A stretch of DNA of 64,000 nt from Yamagishiella unicocca (GCA_003116995.1 BDSL01000014.1:62001-126000), one strand, 5' to 3'; shown: positions 47,901 through 61,401, numbered from the stretch's first letter. Numbers and translations are program-made. The notes: generated by a model from the sequence alone, not told the origin.

Positions 47901-48209
47901 CCCACCCGCCACCAAATAGAACAGGGGCGAAGCTACCACCTCGGCCGCCAGTGTTGCTGCCCGCGTGGCGAAAGTTTCTGGCTCGCCAGTTTTCTGCTGC
48001 TGCTTGGAATCTGCATCGGTTTCGGGTGCAGGCCCATCCGGTCCCTGCGCGCCGGCAGCGAGGGCGAGCGTGGCGAAGGATGATACGTGTAGGGGCTTGG
48101 CAGGGCGATTGCTAAGCGCAGGGTTAAGCCGGGAGCCGTGTTGGTGAGGCAACGTGCCAAGCCGGACAGAATGCACAAATAGCTTGCAAGATGGACACAA
48201 ATACAACAT
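44974..48209 (-). CDS. LHCB7: LHCB7 chlorophyll a/b-binding protein with N-terminal extension
   Basis: Eight exons (48209-47906, 47710-47592, 47253-47159, 46934-46809, 46389-46272, 45832-45696, 45521-45398, 45141-44974) join in phase to 396 residues. The light-harvesting fold is complete. [17 protein letters not shown] leads to helix 1, [13 protein letters not shown] (E220, H223, R225). EPVWWKVGASKL and [20 protein letters not shown] form helix 2, and [11 protein letters not shown] is helix 3 (E345, N348, R350). The [20 protein letters not shown] and LPGD..NYPGG stretch is the LHCB7 mark rather than LHCII or LHCI. Before the fold come a transit peptide, two hydrophobic segments (about 89-108, [16 protein letters not shown]; and 116-133, [17 protein letters not shown]) and a Gln/Glu-rich helical linker (142-172, [18 protein letters not shown]...). 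A splice-phase match across TGG (W173) ties this segment to the LHC part. The start is the first ATG in the open frame. It probably binds chlorophyll in the thylakoid as a minor antenna. Confidence 0.93.
46646..46748. repeat. 35-bp direct repeat, three copies, in LHCB7 intron 4
   Basis: The unit begins ggtctcatgggaacctagca and ends gcggcgcata. The copies are virtually identical and head to tail, so the triplication is recent. Confidence 0.85.
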
Positions 48210-48995
48210 TTTCAGGCGCAATCGCCACGCAAGGTGCCTCCTGCCTTGCTTAAGCCATTTTGCAGCTCTGTACAGCCCGACCTGCCGACCTGACGTCTAC
48301 AACCAATATGAGGCTGACAACACCGTGTCGTGTATGCCTTGGACCCACGCATCCGACCCAGATGGCGCACACAGTTCAGACAAGGAACCGTACTTGCCAC
48401 GAGCTGTTGTTTGACCTGCCCACCTGTGTCGCTCTCCTGATTATTGCAGCTCGCCGATGGCAGCCTAACTGCTGTTGGGGCCTCCCTAACGCCTCGCCCC
48501 TGTTCCCAGGATAGCTGCGCATTTCAGCTGCAATTGGCAGAGCATGCTTCCATATGGCCTTGGATGGCGCCTGCGATGCGCGCTGTGCGCACTGGGTGAA
48601 GCATGCGCCCGAATGAAGCAGCTGAAGCGACATGGTTGTGTTTAATGAACATTTACAGTCATGTGACTGACCTTTTACATCCTAAAGGCGGAAGCACCGT
48701 GCTCGCAAAGAACGACTTTGTACGGGAGACCACAAATGTGGATTTCCTGTTTTCGATGCTGATGCGCGAAGGGCAACACCTTGCAATCAGGCGGACTTCG
48801 TTAGGAAACACAAAATGACTCTCTTCGGGTTGGAAGCAGCACTAGCTGCTTTCTTAGCTCAAAAGTTTTGCGATGGGGACCGACGCGAGGATAGAGCCTG
48901 CTGACAACGTGAAGGAACTTTCATGGCACAACTTACTCGTAGCCGGCTGGCCGGCATGGTAGCTTAAGAGGGTTGACTTAGTGCGACAGCCGAGG
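48210..48995. promoter_or_regulatory. Divergent promoter region, LHCB7 and coiled-coil gene
   Basis: These 786 bases separate start codons read in opposite directions, so both promoters must lie here or in 5' introns. No clear TATA box or light-responsive motif could be assigned by eye. Short open frames inside lack coding character. Confidence 0.4.
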
Positions 48996-51900
48996 ATGAA
49001 CGACAGCCAGCGGCCCAACAGCCGCGAGGTGACGCTGAAGCATTTTCCACGGCATGAAAAGCTACCAACTCCGCTGCTTGCACATGTTGCCAGCCCCAGC
49101 CCAGCAAAAGCCAGGCGACGCCCCGGGACAGAGCGGCCTGCACTATCGACAGCGGACCTGGGCCCTGTTAAGCTCCCCTCCGAGCTGTTTGCAATCGCAA
49201 CTAGCAGGAACAGCCAAGGAGATATGGCCCTCAGCAAGGCGCTGGATGGTATCCAGGCAGCGGTAAGCGCGTCACGGAGAGCACGGACTGGCGGCCCTGG
49301 GTTTTGTTGATGCCCAAGCCCCCCAACTTTACCGGACCTTGTGCTGCGTCTATTTGGTCCTGTTGTGATGGTCATCCGATATGGGTCAGCTTAGGCCATT
49401 CCTTTATGCGTCGCCGCTGACCCACCCAGGCCACCCGCTTGGAAACCGAGCGCACAAAATTGGTTATTCAGAGCCAGGAGCTCCAGATCTGGGACATGGC
49501 GCGAGAGGAGGAGCTGGTGCTGCTAAGGGTGAGGACCCGAGACGCGTATTTGGGCGATGCGTGTAATACGGTGTGTGGTCGGATTCGACATTGAAAGGAA
49601 GCAAAGAGGATGGCGGTGATTACGTCAGTTAGCGCGCACTGTTGCCCTGCCACCTACCCACGAATCTCCCAACGCGTTGGGCTCGCATCCCAAAAGCCCC
49701 CACTTCGGTGCAGGCCGAAAACGAGCAACTGGAGCAGCAGCTTGTGGGCATCGGGGACAAAGTCAGCAAGGTGAGTCCTGGGCGCTACGCTGTAGTACAA
49801 AATACTTGTGCCAACAATTCGTAGCAGCATTGGCGCTAGGAGAGCAGCTGTCAGCGCCCAACCACTTTAGCCCCCTAACCTAGCCCTACCTGCTTCTACC
49901 TAGCCGCACCTGCCTTGCCATCACCGCTGCTTCCGGTCGTAGGGCTTGGGCCGTGACGGCGTGCTGGACAGCTTGCAGTTTGCGCTGCGCAAGGCGCGCT
50001 CGGAACGTGACGCGGAGGTGCGCGAGGCAGACACGCTCTTCAACCAGCTGCAGGAGGCCAAGGCGGCGGCACAGGTACGTCCGGCAACTCCCGTGTCGGA
50101 GCAGGGAAAGGCCAGGGGACCAGGGCGTTGGCGCTCACAAGGGGGCGCGGTCATGTTCCAAAGATGCCAAGGGGTGCATTGCTTGTCGGCTGTCGCGAGA
50201 GCGTGTGGGATGTCTGACATCGGATGCCGGACGCATGCACGCGTACGCGCATGGGAACGGCAAGCCGAAAGCTGTCAGGTCGTGAACAAAGTCTTCGCCG
50301 ATTGAGCCGTGTCGACCATCTCTGATCGCCAGCACGCTGCTCTCTGGGGCGGTGTTGCCGCACCCACGCACACACTTCCCTTTTGGTCCAATTTCCCTCA
50401 TCTTAACGCGGTGGTTCACGACCACGCCAGGAACTGCAAGACCTGCGTGCCGCATTCAACGCCGCCCTTTCTAACCTTGGCGATGAGTGGAGCGTCGCCC
50501 CGCTACTGGCGGAGGAGGCGCGGCAGCTGCGGGCCCGGGCTGATGCGGGTGGGTGCTTGACTTCTGAGGGTGAGGGCGCCCGGAGCTTAACTGGCAGACA
50601 GGAGGACACCCGGCTTTTGCAGCTATGGGACGGGGGTCCAACTCGCGAGTGCGTAAGCTTGCATCGTGGCGTGTTCTACAGTGCCTAACCGCCCTTAATT
50701 AAACAGCGTCCCAGGCAGAAGGCTGGCTGGTAACGTCCAGCGAAGCGACCGAGCTTTATGCCCTCACGCTGTTGCACTCGCAGCCGCCCAGGACCCGACC
50801 AACCTGGGCCAGGAGGATATGTCTACTCTCTTGCGCGGGCTGTCGTCCTTGGCATCGCGTGGTACTGAGCTGCAGCGAGAGGTGCAGGTGCGGCTCCAGT
50901 CGAACCGTGGTGCGGATTCTGGCACCCGGGGAGTGGGGAAAAGGTCAAACGGAGCGTACCTGTGGCATCCTATCTCGATCCATGCACCCACTACGAATGT
51001 GCATCATGTGAAGGGCACCATTGATACTTGCAGATACAATAGCAATTGTCACAAATCACGTCACGTATGTTCAAAGCGCCAAAGCGACTAACAGGAACGC
51101 ATTCAAACTTTAATCGACGTCACACCCACTACACTGCTATGGACGTACTCGTTGCTCGCATGCGCTATGGTGCGCTGGTGAATTGGCTGTACTTGGTTGC
51201 AATTGGTGCTGTCGGAGCCCATGCTCATGGGTGCCCTGGCTGTCCTCTGTTGCCTTTTTGGTGGCTGGCAGACGCTGCGTGGGGAGAAGGCCGCGCTGCA
51301 GCAGGCCTTGGACAGCGCGCACCAGCAGATGGCGCAGCAGGAGCTGCAGGCAGAGACTGCCCAGATCTCCACGCCTTCAAAACGCAGCTCCGCGTTGGAC
51401 CGGCCGGGCCAGCCTCGAGTGGCGGGTTCCGGAGCGACCCAGGCCTGGCCGCCGGTGCAGGTGCAGGCCTACGATCAGCAGCAGCAGCAACAGCAGCATG
51501 ACGAAGTGGTCTTGGCACTGCAGGGGCAGGTTTCGGGGCTGCAGGGCAAGCTCGCCGAGTACCGCTCGTTCCTGCTGGATAACCAGGAGGAGATAGAGGC
51601 GCTGCAGGTGGGGCAACGCCTTATTTCGTATGCTAGCTGGTATGCAGGAATGTGTCAAGTAGTGTTGGTGCAAGGGGTGCGTCTTGGCGAGATGAGGGCC
51701 CAGCAGGGCCACCGCTTTGGTGCAACGCCTCTTGGCATCCGGGGTGGATGTTCAAGACATGTGCTTGTGGAGCTACTGTAGCGCTCGGCACACCTGTTGC
51801 AGCCATAGACGTAGGCTCGTGGGCAACTGTTACGACAGGCAGGTGGGCTGGATACATGCAAGTAAACATAGATTGCACGCTGCGCCACCCCCAGGGCGAG

Positions 51901-54900
51901 CTCAAGCGGTTGCGCCAAACGCAGCAACCGGTGGATCAGGCGCTCGCAGCCCCATCCCACCCCAGCCACGCCGCCGCGCACGTGCCACGTGGCCAAAAAC
52001 AAGCCGCGCCCAGCGGCCGTGGGAGCCACAGCGGCGCGCGTGCGGTGCCTGCCCCGTCGGCCATTGCGGCTGCCGCCTCCAACAGCACCGCCAGTGGCGT
52101 CGTCACTGCCGCTCACGCCTCGGATCCAAACTTGCGGCGGCAGCAGGACAGCCAGCAGCAAAAATCACTCCACGGCGCCCAACACCCGCTCCACGCTGTG
52201 GGAACACCTACTCGCCACATGCCGTCCAGTTCGTCGCCCATCAGCACCGTCAACTATGGGGCCTCGCCGCAGGCGGCTGTCAGCCCCTCGGCCCGCGGGT
52301 CGCCGATTAGCCATCAAGCGGCAGCTGATATTGCGCAAAAGGTAGGGCTGAGCCATTACGGTAACGCGCGCGAAAGCATCCGTCTGCACCAGGATCCCCT
52401 TCATCTTCATTACGCTCATCGCGAGCTGCAGAGGAGCTTAGCCGCTCCGGCATGCAGGGGCTCGGGCTTGTCTGTTCAGCCTCGAAAAATCCACGGAAAA
52501 CGAGCAGAGCGGATGGCGGGCGTGTGCTCGCATGTTGCTGACGCGGGTCGTTCCATGCGGCTTGCAGGTTGCGGAGCTGCAGGAGCTGGCCCTGCGCGCG
52601 CAGCAGCAGGCCGCAGAGCGCGAGTCGGACATTGTGCGGCAACATGAGCAGCAGCTTGAGGAGCTGCGGCGGGAGCTGGCGCAGCAGAACGCAGCCGAGC
52701 TGGCGGCGTTGGGCGCGCAGCTCGCGCAGGCGCAAGCCCGCGAGGCGGAGCTGTCGCGGCAGAACTCGCGACTCCTTGCGGATCTGGAGGGCGAGGCCGC
52801 TAAGCTCACGGCGCAGCACACGCACGCGCTGGCGGAGCTCCACGGCCAGATGTCCAGGCTGAAGGCGCAGCACTCCCAGGCGTTGGCGGAGCGCGACGGA
52901 CAGGCGGTGCAGGAGCTCCTGGAGCAATTCCAGGATCGGGAGGTGGAGCTGCAGCGGCTGCATGCCGAGGCGCTGGCTCGCCTGGAGGTGGAGGCGGAGG
53001 CGCGGTTGGCGGAGGCGCTGGCGGAACAGGCCGCTCGCCTGGAGCATGTGCACGCGCAGGCGCAGCGTGACCTGGAAGAGCACATGGCGCAGCTGCACGC
53101 ACAGCGGCAGGAAGAGCTGGAGGAGCGGCTGGCGCAGCACTACGTTGAGCAGCAGGTGCGGCGTGACGAGGAGGCTCGCAACCGGCACGCGGAGCGGCTG
53201 GCGGAGCAGGCCATGCAGCTGGCGAGGCTGCACGCGGAGCAAGCTGCGGCTCTGGGCATGCAGCAGGCGGAGGCGGTTTCTGACAGGGAGACGCAACTGC
53301 TGCTGCAGTTTGAGCAGCAGCTGATGGAGCGGGAGAGCCAGCTGGCAAACGCACAGGCTGACCAGATGCGGGACTTGGAGGAAAGGAGCCAGGCGCAGAT
53401 CGCCGCGGCGGCTGAGGAGCGGGAGGCGCAACTCCGGCAGTTGTTTGAGGAGCAGCTGGCGCAGGCGCTGCGTGAGCAGCAGGAGCTGCTGGCAGCGGAG
53501 GTGGAGGCACGGCTGGTGGAACGGGAAGCAGCGGCGGCGGAGGAGGCGCGGCTGGCGCAGCGCCTGGCGGAGCAGCAGTACGAGGACGACTTTAGGCGGC
53601 GGGAGGACGAGCTGGTACGGCAGCTGGACGAGCAATGCCGTCGGGCAGAAGAGCTGGAGCGGCAGCTGATTGAGGCGCAAACCGCCGCAGCTGCGTCGGC
53701 GGCCGCGGCAACGATAGCGGCAGCTAATGCCCAGGAGGCTCAGGACGCGCTGGTGGCGGACGCTACCCGAGGCGCTGCTGCTGCGGCGGAGGCCGAGGTT
53801 CGGCAGCTGGCGCGGCAGCTGGCAGACCGGGACGAGCAGCTCGCTGATCGGGACGAGCAGCTGGCTCAGCGGGGCGAGCAGCTGGCGCAGCTTGCGGACC
53901 GGGGTGAGGAGCTGGCGCAGCTGGCGCAACGGCACGCGCAGGAGGTCGAGGCGGCGTTGGAGGAGGGCGAGCGGCGGCGGGAGGAGGCGGTCGCTGAGAT
54001 GGAGCGGCAGTGCGTCGAGGTGGTGGCGCGGCTGGGCCGAGAGCACGAGAAGGTACGCGGGACAGGCTGCGTATGCGGTGTGAGTACACTCGTTAAAGGG
54101 CCTTATGGTTGCGGGGTCTGCAAAAAGTCGGATCATGACTATGGTCCGGTGTCTGCGGAAGGTTTGGAGCATGACTATGGTGAGCAATGGTGCATAGAGC
54201 CGCCACATGCCACGGTCCGTCAAGGACATCGATGTCCCGTTTGGCAGCTTTGGCAGGGTGGCGTGGCCTTTGGTGGGACGCAACTAGCACGATGCCAATT
54301 TGGGGTTTACTTGGAAGCCCTGTGGCAAGGAAGGCTTGCGTACTTGGTCAAGCGGCAGAGGGACACAATGCCCGCACGCGCGCTGAAGGCACCCACGCAG
54401 CCCTTGCCGCGATTTGCGTGCCACCGCCCGCTAGCCTGTGGCACATTGCCATGGGCATAGGCGATCCCATCGGCCTGCGGGCCAAGGGCCTCGCTTCCGC
54501 GCTGCCCAGCGGGGCGCTCCACCTGCACAGGCCGAGCCTGCATGTTGCCTTCAGGAACAACGCTCGCTGCCGCAGGCCTCCTCGGAAGCTCGCGCCGTCC
54601 ACGAACTACGTGAGGCCAACCTGAGGCGCGCTCTGGAGTGTCAGGCGCAGGAGGCACAGGAGGCGGAGCGCCGGCAGGGCGAGCGTCTGACGGAGCTGCA
54701 GGTGTGCCGGGATGGGCTGGGTCCGCAACCCGTGTCGGGATGGCTCGTGGGAAAGACGGCGGCTGCGGCCGGTGCGGATCGCTGTTCGATGCAAAACGTA
54801 CGGTAAGGCGGGCCACAGGCGCGCAGCGCACGGCAGTGTGTGAGGCCGCTAGTGAAGGTTGCGCGCTGCAATAAGGACCGTCACCAACTCCGTTGTACCC

Positions 54901-57900
54901 TATTCTCTTCTCGGGCCCCTTCGACGCCGCAGAAACAACTGGCCGACCTGCAAGCGCTGTTGGCAAAGGTGGGGTGGCCCATGCATCGGCTGCGTCCTCA
55001 TGAGGTTGAGGCTGTGCTATGCTTTGCGCCTGGCCGGCTGGCTGGCGTTCCGGGATTCCGAGGCAACCGTGTGTGTAAGGACCGAGGCAGCGCGCGAATG
55101 GGAATGGCATGCTGAGGGCCGAACGAATGTGGGGTCCTCTGTGACCGCCCCTGCCATGCAGCGATTCCGGCCAGTGCGCTCGCCCTATTGCCGTCGGTCA
55201 CATCCAGCGTCAGTAGTGAGCAGCTGGGGTTACAATGGCTGCTGCGCAGGAACGACAGCAGCACGCCGCCTCCAGTGAGGCACTCCAGCGGCGGCTGGAG
55301 CAGCTCGCGTCCGAGCTGGAGGCTGCGCGGCAACGCGATGCGGAGCTGCAGCGCGAGGAGCGGGAAGCGGTTCGCCAGGGCAGGTGCGGTGACGGCCCGG
55401 GCCGTGCTAGCCCAGGAGCCCGAACGCTGTTAGCCGATTGGGGTCTATATTGTGCATACCCGTGGTTGGTAGTGAAGGGCTCGCAGCACGTGCCTGCTTG
55501 GGTAGCTTGGCTGCCGGCTCCGCAATTTACATCTGGTCTTGCGGCTTCCTTGGGTGCCGACCCAGGAAGTGCAAGCTCGCAGCATGAGGGAACCTGCACT
55601 GAACCCATCCAAAGCGCACGACGTCATGGAGCTCAGCCTGCCGCGCAGTGGATTTTCGTGGGGATTGTTGGCACCTGCAGCGGTGGGGCTTCATCACTTG
55701 CGCGCCGAGGACAGGTGCAGGAGAATCCTTTCCCTACAAAGCATGACACCAGTGGGCTGTTAGACCTCTGCATAGCCCTCTGGCCGTGCCTTGACCTCCG
55801 TGCCTGTCCCGCCTCTTACGAACTTCACGCGCTGCAGGGAGCTGGTTGCGTCAGGGCGTCCGCACTCATCAGAGGTTGAGGACGACCCGGCCAACAACGC
55901 ACGTGCTTCGTTGTCAGCATCGCCAGCTGCGCTGCGCGGCCTCCAGCAGCGGGGGCAGGCAGCGGGGCAACCAGAGGCTGCCAACAACGCAGTAAACACG
56001 CCGACGCCTGTCGGCACGCTCAGCACCGCCAGCAGCCCTTCTGAGGCTGCAGGCCCAGACGCAGACATCTGGCACGACGGCAAGGCGCTACTGTGGCCCG
56101 ATCACGCAGCGCCGGCTGGCTTTGGCCGCCCCAGCAGCACGGGCAGCGCTGTTGTCGCAGCCGCCGACATGGCAGGTAGCGATGAGCAAACAGCTGCTCA
56201 CGCTGCCCTGGCGGCCACCTTGGTCCCCTCGTCGGCCGGTCAACAGGCTGGCTCGTCGTCGGCGCAAATGCTGAGCCAGGGCCGTGAGGAGCCGGTGCGC
56301 CGCTCAGATCAGGACCTTGCAGCCAACCTGCTGCGGGTGCTGCGGGTGCTCGAGTCGGAAGGCGGCTCTTCGGGCGGCGACGCTGTGGGCGCCAGGCTGT
56401 GGACTAGCAGTTTGGAGCTGAGTGATAAGAAGGCGCCGCGTCGGGGACTGCTCCAGGGAGACCGATCCGACGCGGCGGTGGCTCAGCCCGACGCCATGGC
56501 GCCCATGGGGTTGGTCGTGGAGTTGTCGGCGACTGCAGCATTCGAGGAAGCGGGTCGCTCTGAGGAGCCGGAGGAGGGTGCGGAGCAAGGTCGTGCGCGG
56601 CTGCGCCGCGCCAGGAGCACCGTAAGCAGGGCCGGGTCGTTGAAGAGGCCCGCGCACGAGCCCGGGGTTACGGCCGCTACCCAAGAGGGAGCGGAGGCAG
56701 CGCAAGCGTCAACTTCGGCTCCGCCGATGTCGTCGTGGCCTGCTGGCGCTGCCGGGGCGGAGGACCAGGAGTGGGGCGAGCTCATGAGCGCGCCGGTGGC
56801 CGCAGCCGTTTACGCCCAGCGCGGTTTCGGCAGCGCCAGCATGGGTCGCGGCTACATCAGCGAGGCCGCCACCTCCGTCAGCACCACCTCCTCCTACAAC
56901 TCCGACACCGAGTTCTACGTGGACGATGAAGACGACGACGACCTGCGCGGCAGGGCGCTCGCGGCGGCGCTGGCCACTTCGCCGCGCGCCAGCCAAAACC
57001 TGCCGGCCGTCGCCGTGCCGCCGCTGCTGCTGGAGCTGCAGGAGCGCCGCCGGACGCAGTCCGCCGGCCCCTCGTCGCCAGCAGGCAGCACCCAGAACAG
57101 CCCGTCGGGAGCCAGGTGCCAGGATGCTGTGGGGGCATCAGGAACATCCGCTGGCGATGGCGCCGCGAAGCCTTGTCCTCCGGCGGAGGGCGCTCCGGGC
57201 CTCTGGCCGGATGGGCCCTGTGGGCCCGATCAGCACGGCGAGCCAGACGAGCTGGAAGTCACCTTGTCGGGCACCTTTCCCACCTTGGACCCGCAGCTGC
57301 TGGCGGCTGAGCGTCGACACGTAGACCTGGTGTCGGTGACGGTGGTCGCGCCGGCGGGGTCGGACATAGCGGTGGACCTGGAAGCGACCCTCTCGGGGCC
57401 CTTTCCCGTGCTGCTGCCGCCACCGCCACCGCACGACCTCCCATCGCCCGGCCTTGCCGCCGATCCTCAGGCCGTCTCGCGGCCTGCCTCTCTCCCCGCG
57501 CTGCCTCCCTTCACGTTTTCCGGCCAACAGCAAGGAGCCGACATCGGCCCCGTTGACTTGCTGCTTCCGTATCCAACCAGCGGCTGCGTCGAGTCGCGCG
57601 GCCTCAGCAGCCGTGGCGCGGGTGACCTCCGGCGCCGCTCAATCGATCTTAGTGCGAGCTTCGACTTCTCGAGCACGGGCCGGCCATGGGTGCCCGACGT
57701 CGCGGCTTCGGAGCGACCCGCGGAGCCCAATGGCCGAGATGCAGACGTCCGCGGCGATGGTGGCGGCAGCCGCCAGGCGTATGGGGCTGCGGATGAGATC
57801 GAGGACTTCAATGGCAGAGGGGAAGGGGACCGTGTAGGTAACGGGGTCGGAGGCAGACGCGGCAGCGAAGGGGGCTCCAGCACCTCGTCCATGTCCAGCC

Positions 57901-60900
57901 CCACGCATGTCTACGGCCCGACCGTTCATGACGGCGAGCGGGACTCGTGGGTGGTGCCCTTTGATGATAGCACCGGCAGTGCTGACGCCGACGCAAGGCA
58001 CCCAGCGACAGCCGCTGAGGCGCCCCTCCGAGGCCAATCGGAGCTTTGGTTCGCCGAAGACATTAGCATCGAACCGGCCCGTCAACACGGCGCATATGAG
58101 GTCGGCTCGCCGGAGTCTGAGGCTGAGGCTGAGGACGGTGGTTTCGGAGCCCGCAGGGCCGCGCCGATGGCGGCCATTGTGCCGCTCATGACGCCGAACC
58201 CGCTGTACGACGAAGCCGGGGAGGCGTCGGCGTCGCCCCCCTGGAGCGTTGCAGACTGGAGCGCCACTGACGAGAGCGTCTTCGATGGCCCTGAGGAAGG
58301 TAGGTGCCGTCCGGCTGGTATCCATTTGGCCGCCGGGCAAACATGTCTTGGACGTTATTACTCCATGTGGGTTTCTCGTGTGGGTGCGCACGTCCCCTGC
58401 GGTGTTACCACATGACTTCGGTGTTACACCGTGGACAACTGCGGAGACGTGTGGAACTTCGACGCCCAGGCTTTCGCGCTCCATCCCGCTCTGGGACCCC
58501 GTTTGTGCGCTCCGCTGCGGCAGGCACCTCCCTTCCATCCACGCCTGGAAGCGAGACGAGCGCGAGCCACGGCCCTACCAGCGGCAGTAGCGCGAGTGGG
58601 AGCCGAAGAGGCAGCAGCGGCGGCTCCGGGCCCGACGCGAGTGCGGACGAGCCGCTGCTCCTCGACCCGCCGCCTCCGGGTGTCTCCGTGGTGGAGGCCG
58701 TGCGCAGCGATCGCAGCGATGGCGGCAGTGGCGGCAGCGGCACCGGGTCAGCCGAGCGCTACCGCGCGCGCGCGAAGCGTAGGGCGGGCGTCATGCGATG
58801 GGGGGATACGGTTGGCGGCGGCAGCAGTGGGGGGGGAGGGGTTGAGGTGGGAGGCGGCAGGTGGGGTAGTGGCGTGGAGGCTGGGCGAGGCGTCCAGGAC
58901 GGTGCAGGGTGTATGCCTGCGGCCCAGCTGGGTGAGGCAAGTCGGGCCGGTGGTGATGATGCTGATGCCGCTTGGCAGGAGGCTCAGCGGCAGCAGCGGC
59001 GACCTGGAGGCCACGATGGCCAAAGCCCGCGGATAAGCTCGGTCCGCTCACGCGGCGAAAACAGCAGCGCTGAGCGGCAGGTCAGCGGTGAAGGCCAGGA
59101 CGAAATGGCGGCGGCGGCGGCCGGGGCTGAGGAGGAGGACGACACTCGCAGCCTGCTGGCTGCTGGCGCGACCCTGGGCAGCAGCGAGCGGCGGCGGCGG
59201 CAGCGGCGGCGGATGGGGGACGCGCCGGTGCTGCCGCCGGTGGGACACCCGCTGGACCTGCTGAGGCAGAGCTGGGAGTTCGTGCGCGGCGTGGCGACGC
59301 CCCTCTCGCCGCGCACAGCGATGCACCACGGCAGGGTGCAGGGACACGCCCTGGGGCACTCCTCCCCCCGCTTCGCAGCGGCCGCGATCCGTGAGCAGGG
59401 CGTCCTGGCGCCGCCGCCATCGGAGCCGCAGCAACAACAGCAGGCGGAGGAGGAGCGGGAGCAGGAGGAGCGGGACTCCGTGTGGCCCCTGCAGCAGCAG
59501 CTTCCCGGAGAGCGTGGGAGCAGCAGCAGCAGCAGCCCCATTGGCGCGCGTCACGCCGACGGCAGCGGCGTCTTGGATTTCGCGCTTCTTTCGACACCGA
59601 CCAAGGGCATGGTAGGCAAGGCGAGAGGCAGCCCGCGCACCCCTGGCCAAGCTCTTGTCTTGATCGCGGACCAGCAGGACGCCACGCCGGCCATCGCCGG
59701 TGCCCCTGCGGGCCCCCTGGTGGTCGTCAGCCCCGCCGCTGACACCTCCGCCCAAGGCCTACCCATGAGCCCCTACGAGGCCAAGCAGCGCAGTCGCACG
59801 GTGCTGGGGCGTGCTAGGAGCCGTGTGGCGGAGTTGGAGGACCAGTGCAGGGCGTTGGCGGCGTCCTTGGACCCCGCCGCCGTCGCAATTGATGGGCCCG
59901 GGAGCCCCTCGCCAGCGCCGTACAATGCCGAAAACCAGGTCCGCACGCCAGCGCGGCAGCAACTGCTGATCGCGCGGCCAGGCGGTGACGAAAGCCCCAC
60001 GACGGCGCCTGGTAGCGACGGTGGTTTCGGAGCGCTCGAGGCCTCGGGCGATAGCGGCGGCGGCGATGCGCTGCTGCTGTCGCCCCCGCAGCGCCCCGCT
60101 GCACCGGCGGATGTCATTGATGCGCTGGATGACCTCCGAGGCGACCTGTTCGAGCTGGAGAAGCTGCACCACCTCACGGTTCAGGGCACCTTGACCCCGC
60201 CGCCTCAAACGGAGGGGCTCCTGCTCGGTGGCATGGCCAGTGGCAGTGTCGGAGACGGCGCAGAGCCAACCGGGATACAAGCCAGGGGGCCGCAGCAAGC
60301 CGGGCATCGGCAGGATGAGCTGGCATCATCGGCTCCTCCAGAGCCCCGTGCAGCTGGCGGGACGCCGCACGGCATGGGGACCGGGACCGTGTCCGCCCTG
60401 CCAGCTCGGAACCCCGCGTCCGGCTCTCCATCGGCTGCGCTTGACCCCGCTCTGGTCCGCCTGCTACAGCTATCCATCCAGGCGCAATTGCACGGCCAGC
60501 TAGGGCAGCTGCAGGCCAAGATCGCGGAGCTACAGCGCCACAACGAGGCGCTGCTGTTTGCGGCCACTGCGGCATCTACACCGGCCACCCCCCTGCCGCC
60601 GCACCTCCAGGGAGGTTTTACCTCGGCTATCGCCGTGACGCCTATTCCCATGACGCCGCTCACAGCCCACACCCACGCTGACAGCAGCGCCGCGCGCGCG
60701 CCGTCTGAAGCGAGCTCGGGCTCGGCAGGTGGAGCTGCCGCGCCATGGGCTGCCTTTGACGGCCTCTGGGCTCAAGCGGGTTTGGCTGGCAGCGATAGTG
60801 GCGGCGGCGCAGGATCCTTCGGGCCCGCGCTATTGCCGCATGCCGCGCCGCCGCTGCCATCACCCCAGACCACCGTCACGCCGGCCTGGCACTCAGCTCC

Positions 60901-61177
60901 GATCACGGCTTTCAGCGCGACCCCGCCAGGCCACACATCCATGAGCGTCTATCCGGGTACGGCATTAATGCAGTCCGTGGCTGCGGCAGCAGTGGCCACA
61001 TCGGGGCAAGCAGGCGGCGGCATTTCGGGGTCGGGAGATCCGGTTGCGAGCCCGTACAGCCCGGAGCAGCTCGCCCAGCTGCACCCCGCAGTGCAACTCT
61101 TTGCGCCGCCGCAGCTACGTGCGGCAGCAGTAGCGGCAGCGCATGAGCAGAACCAGCATCAGCGCCGTCTGACGTAG
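48996..61177 (+). CDS. Very large coiled-coil protein with one hydrophobic segment
   Basis: Fifteen exons join in phase to 2,868 residues: 48996-49262, 49430-49528, 49714-49770, 49943-50074, 50431-50548, 50784-50887, 51095-51169, 51218-51607, 51895-52341, 52568-54052, 54555-54701, 54933-54968, 55250-55383, 55838-58299, 58524-61177. Residues about 90-255 are helical and charged. Residues 272-299 (TTLLWTYSLLACAM, then LMGALAVLCCLFGG) are hydrophobic and could cross a membrane. Residues 564-1058 form an unbroken Glu/Gln/Ala/Leu coiled coil (repeats like ADRDEQLADRDEQLAQRGEQ), continued by exons 11-13. The remaining ~1,700 residues are Ser/Gly/Ala/Pro-rich and acidic in places, with a short helical segment near the end (LLQLSIQAQLHGQLGQLQAK). 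I do not recognise the family; a tether or scaffold is only an inference. The 48-nt intron at 51170 is very short. An intron inside the last exon (about 58788-58981) is possible but not needed for the frame. Confidence 0.83.
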
Positions 61178-61274
61178 AGACACATGACTTGTACTGCACA
61201 TGCGTTATGTCGTCGTTAGTTAATGAACGTTAGGCTGCCACAATTACTTGATTACTTACATTTCCTTCATTCCA

Positions 61275-61279
61275 TGTAA
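61275..61279 (+). promoter_or_regulatory. TGTAA poly(A) signal of the coiled-coil gene
   Basis: It lies 98 nt past the stop codon at 61175 and before the next gene's start at 61402, so the two genes are packed head to tail within about 225 bases. Confidence 0.55.
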
Positions 61280-61401
61280 ACGTTTGAACGTTGGCTCACA
61301 CTGTCGGGCCTTAGCTGCCCTCCTAAGGCTCTTTAAGGGTTTGGGACAGTTCTCAGCTGAGTGGCAGGGCTGAAGAAAGGCAGCATGCGGGGCCAATAAT
61401 A

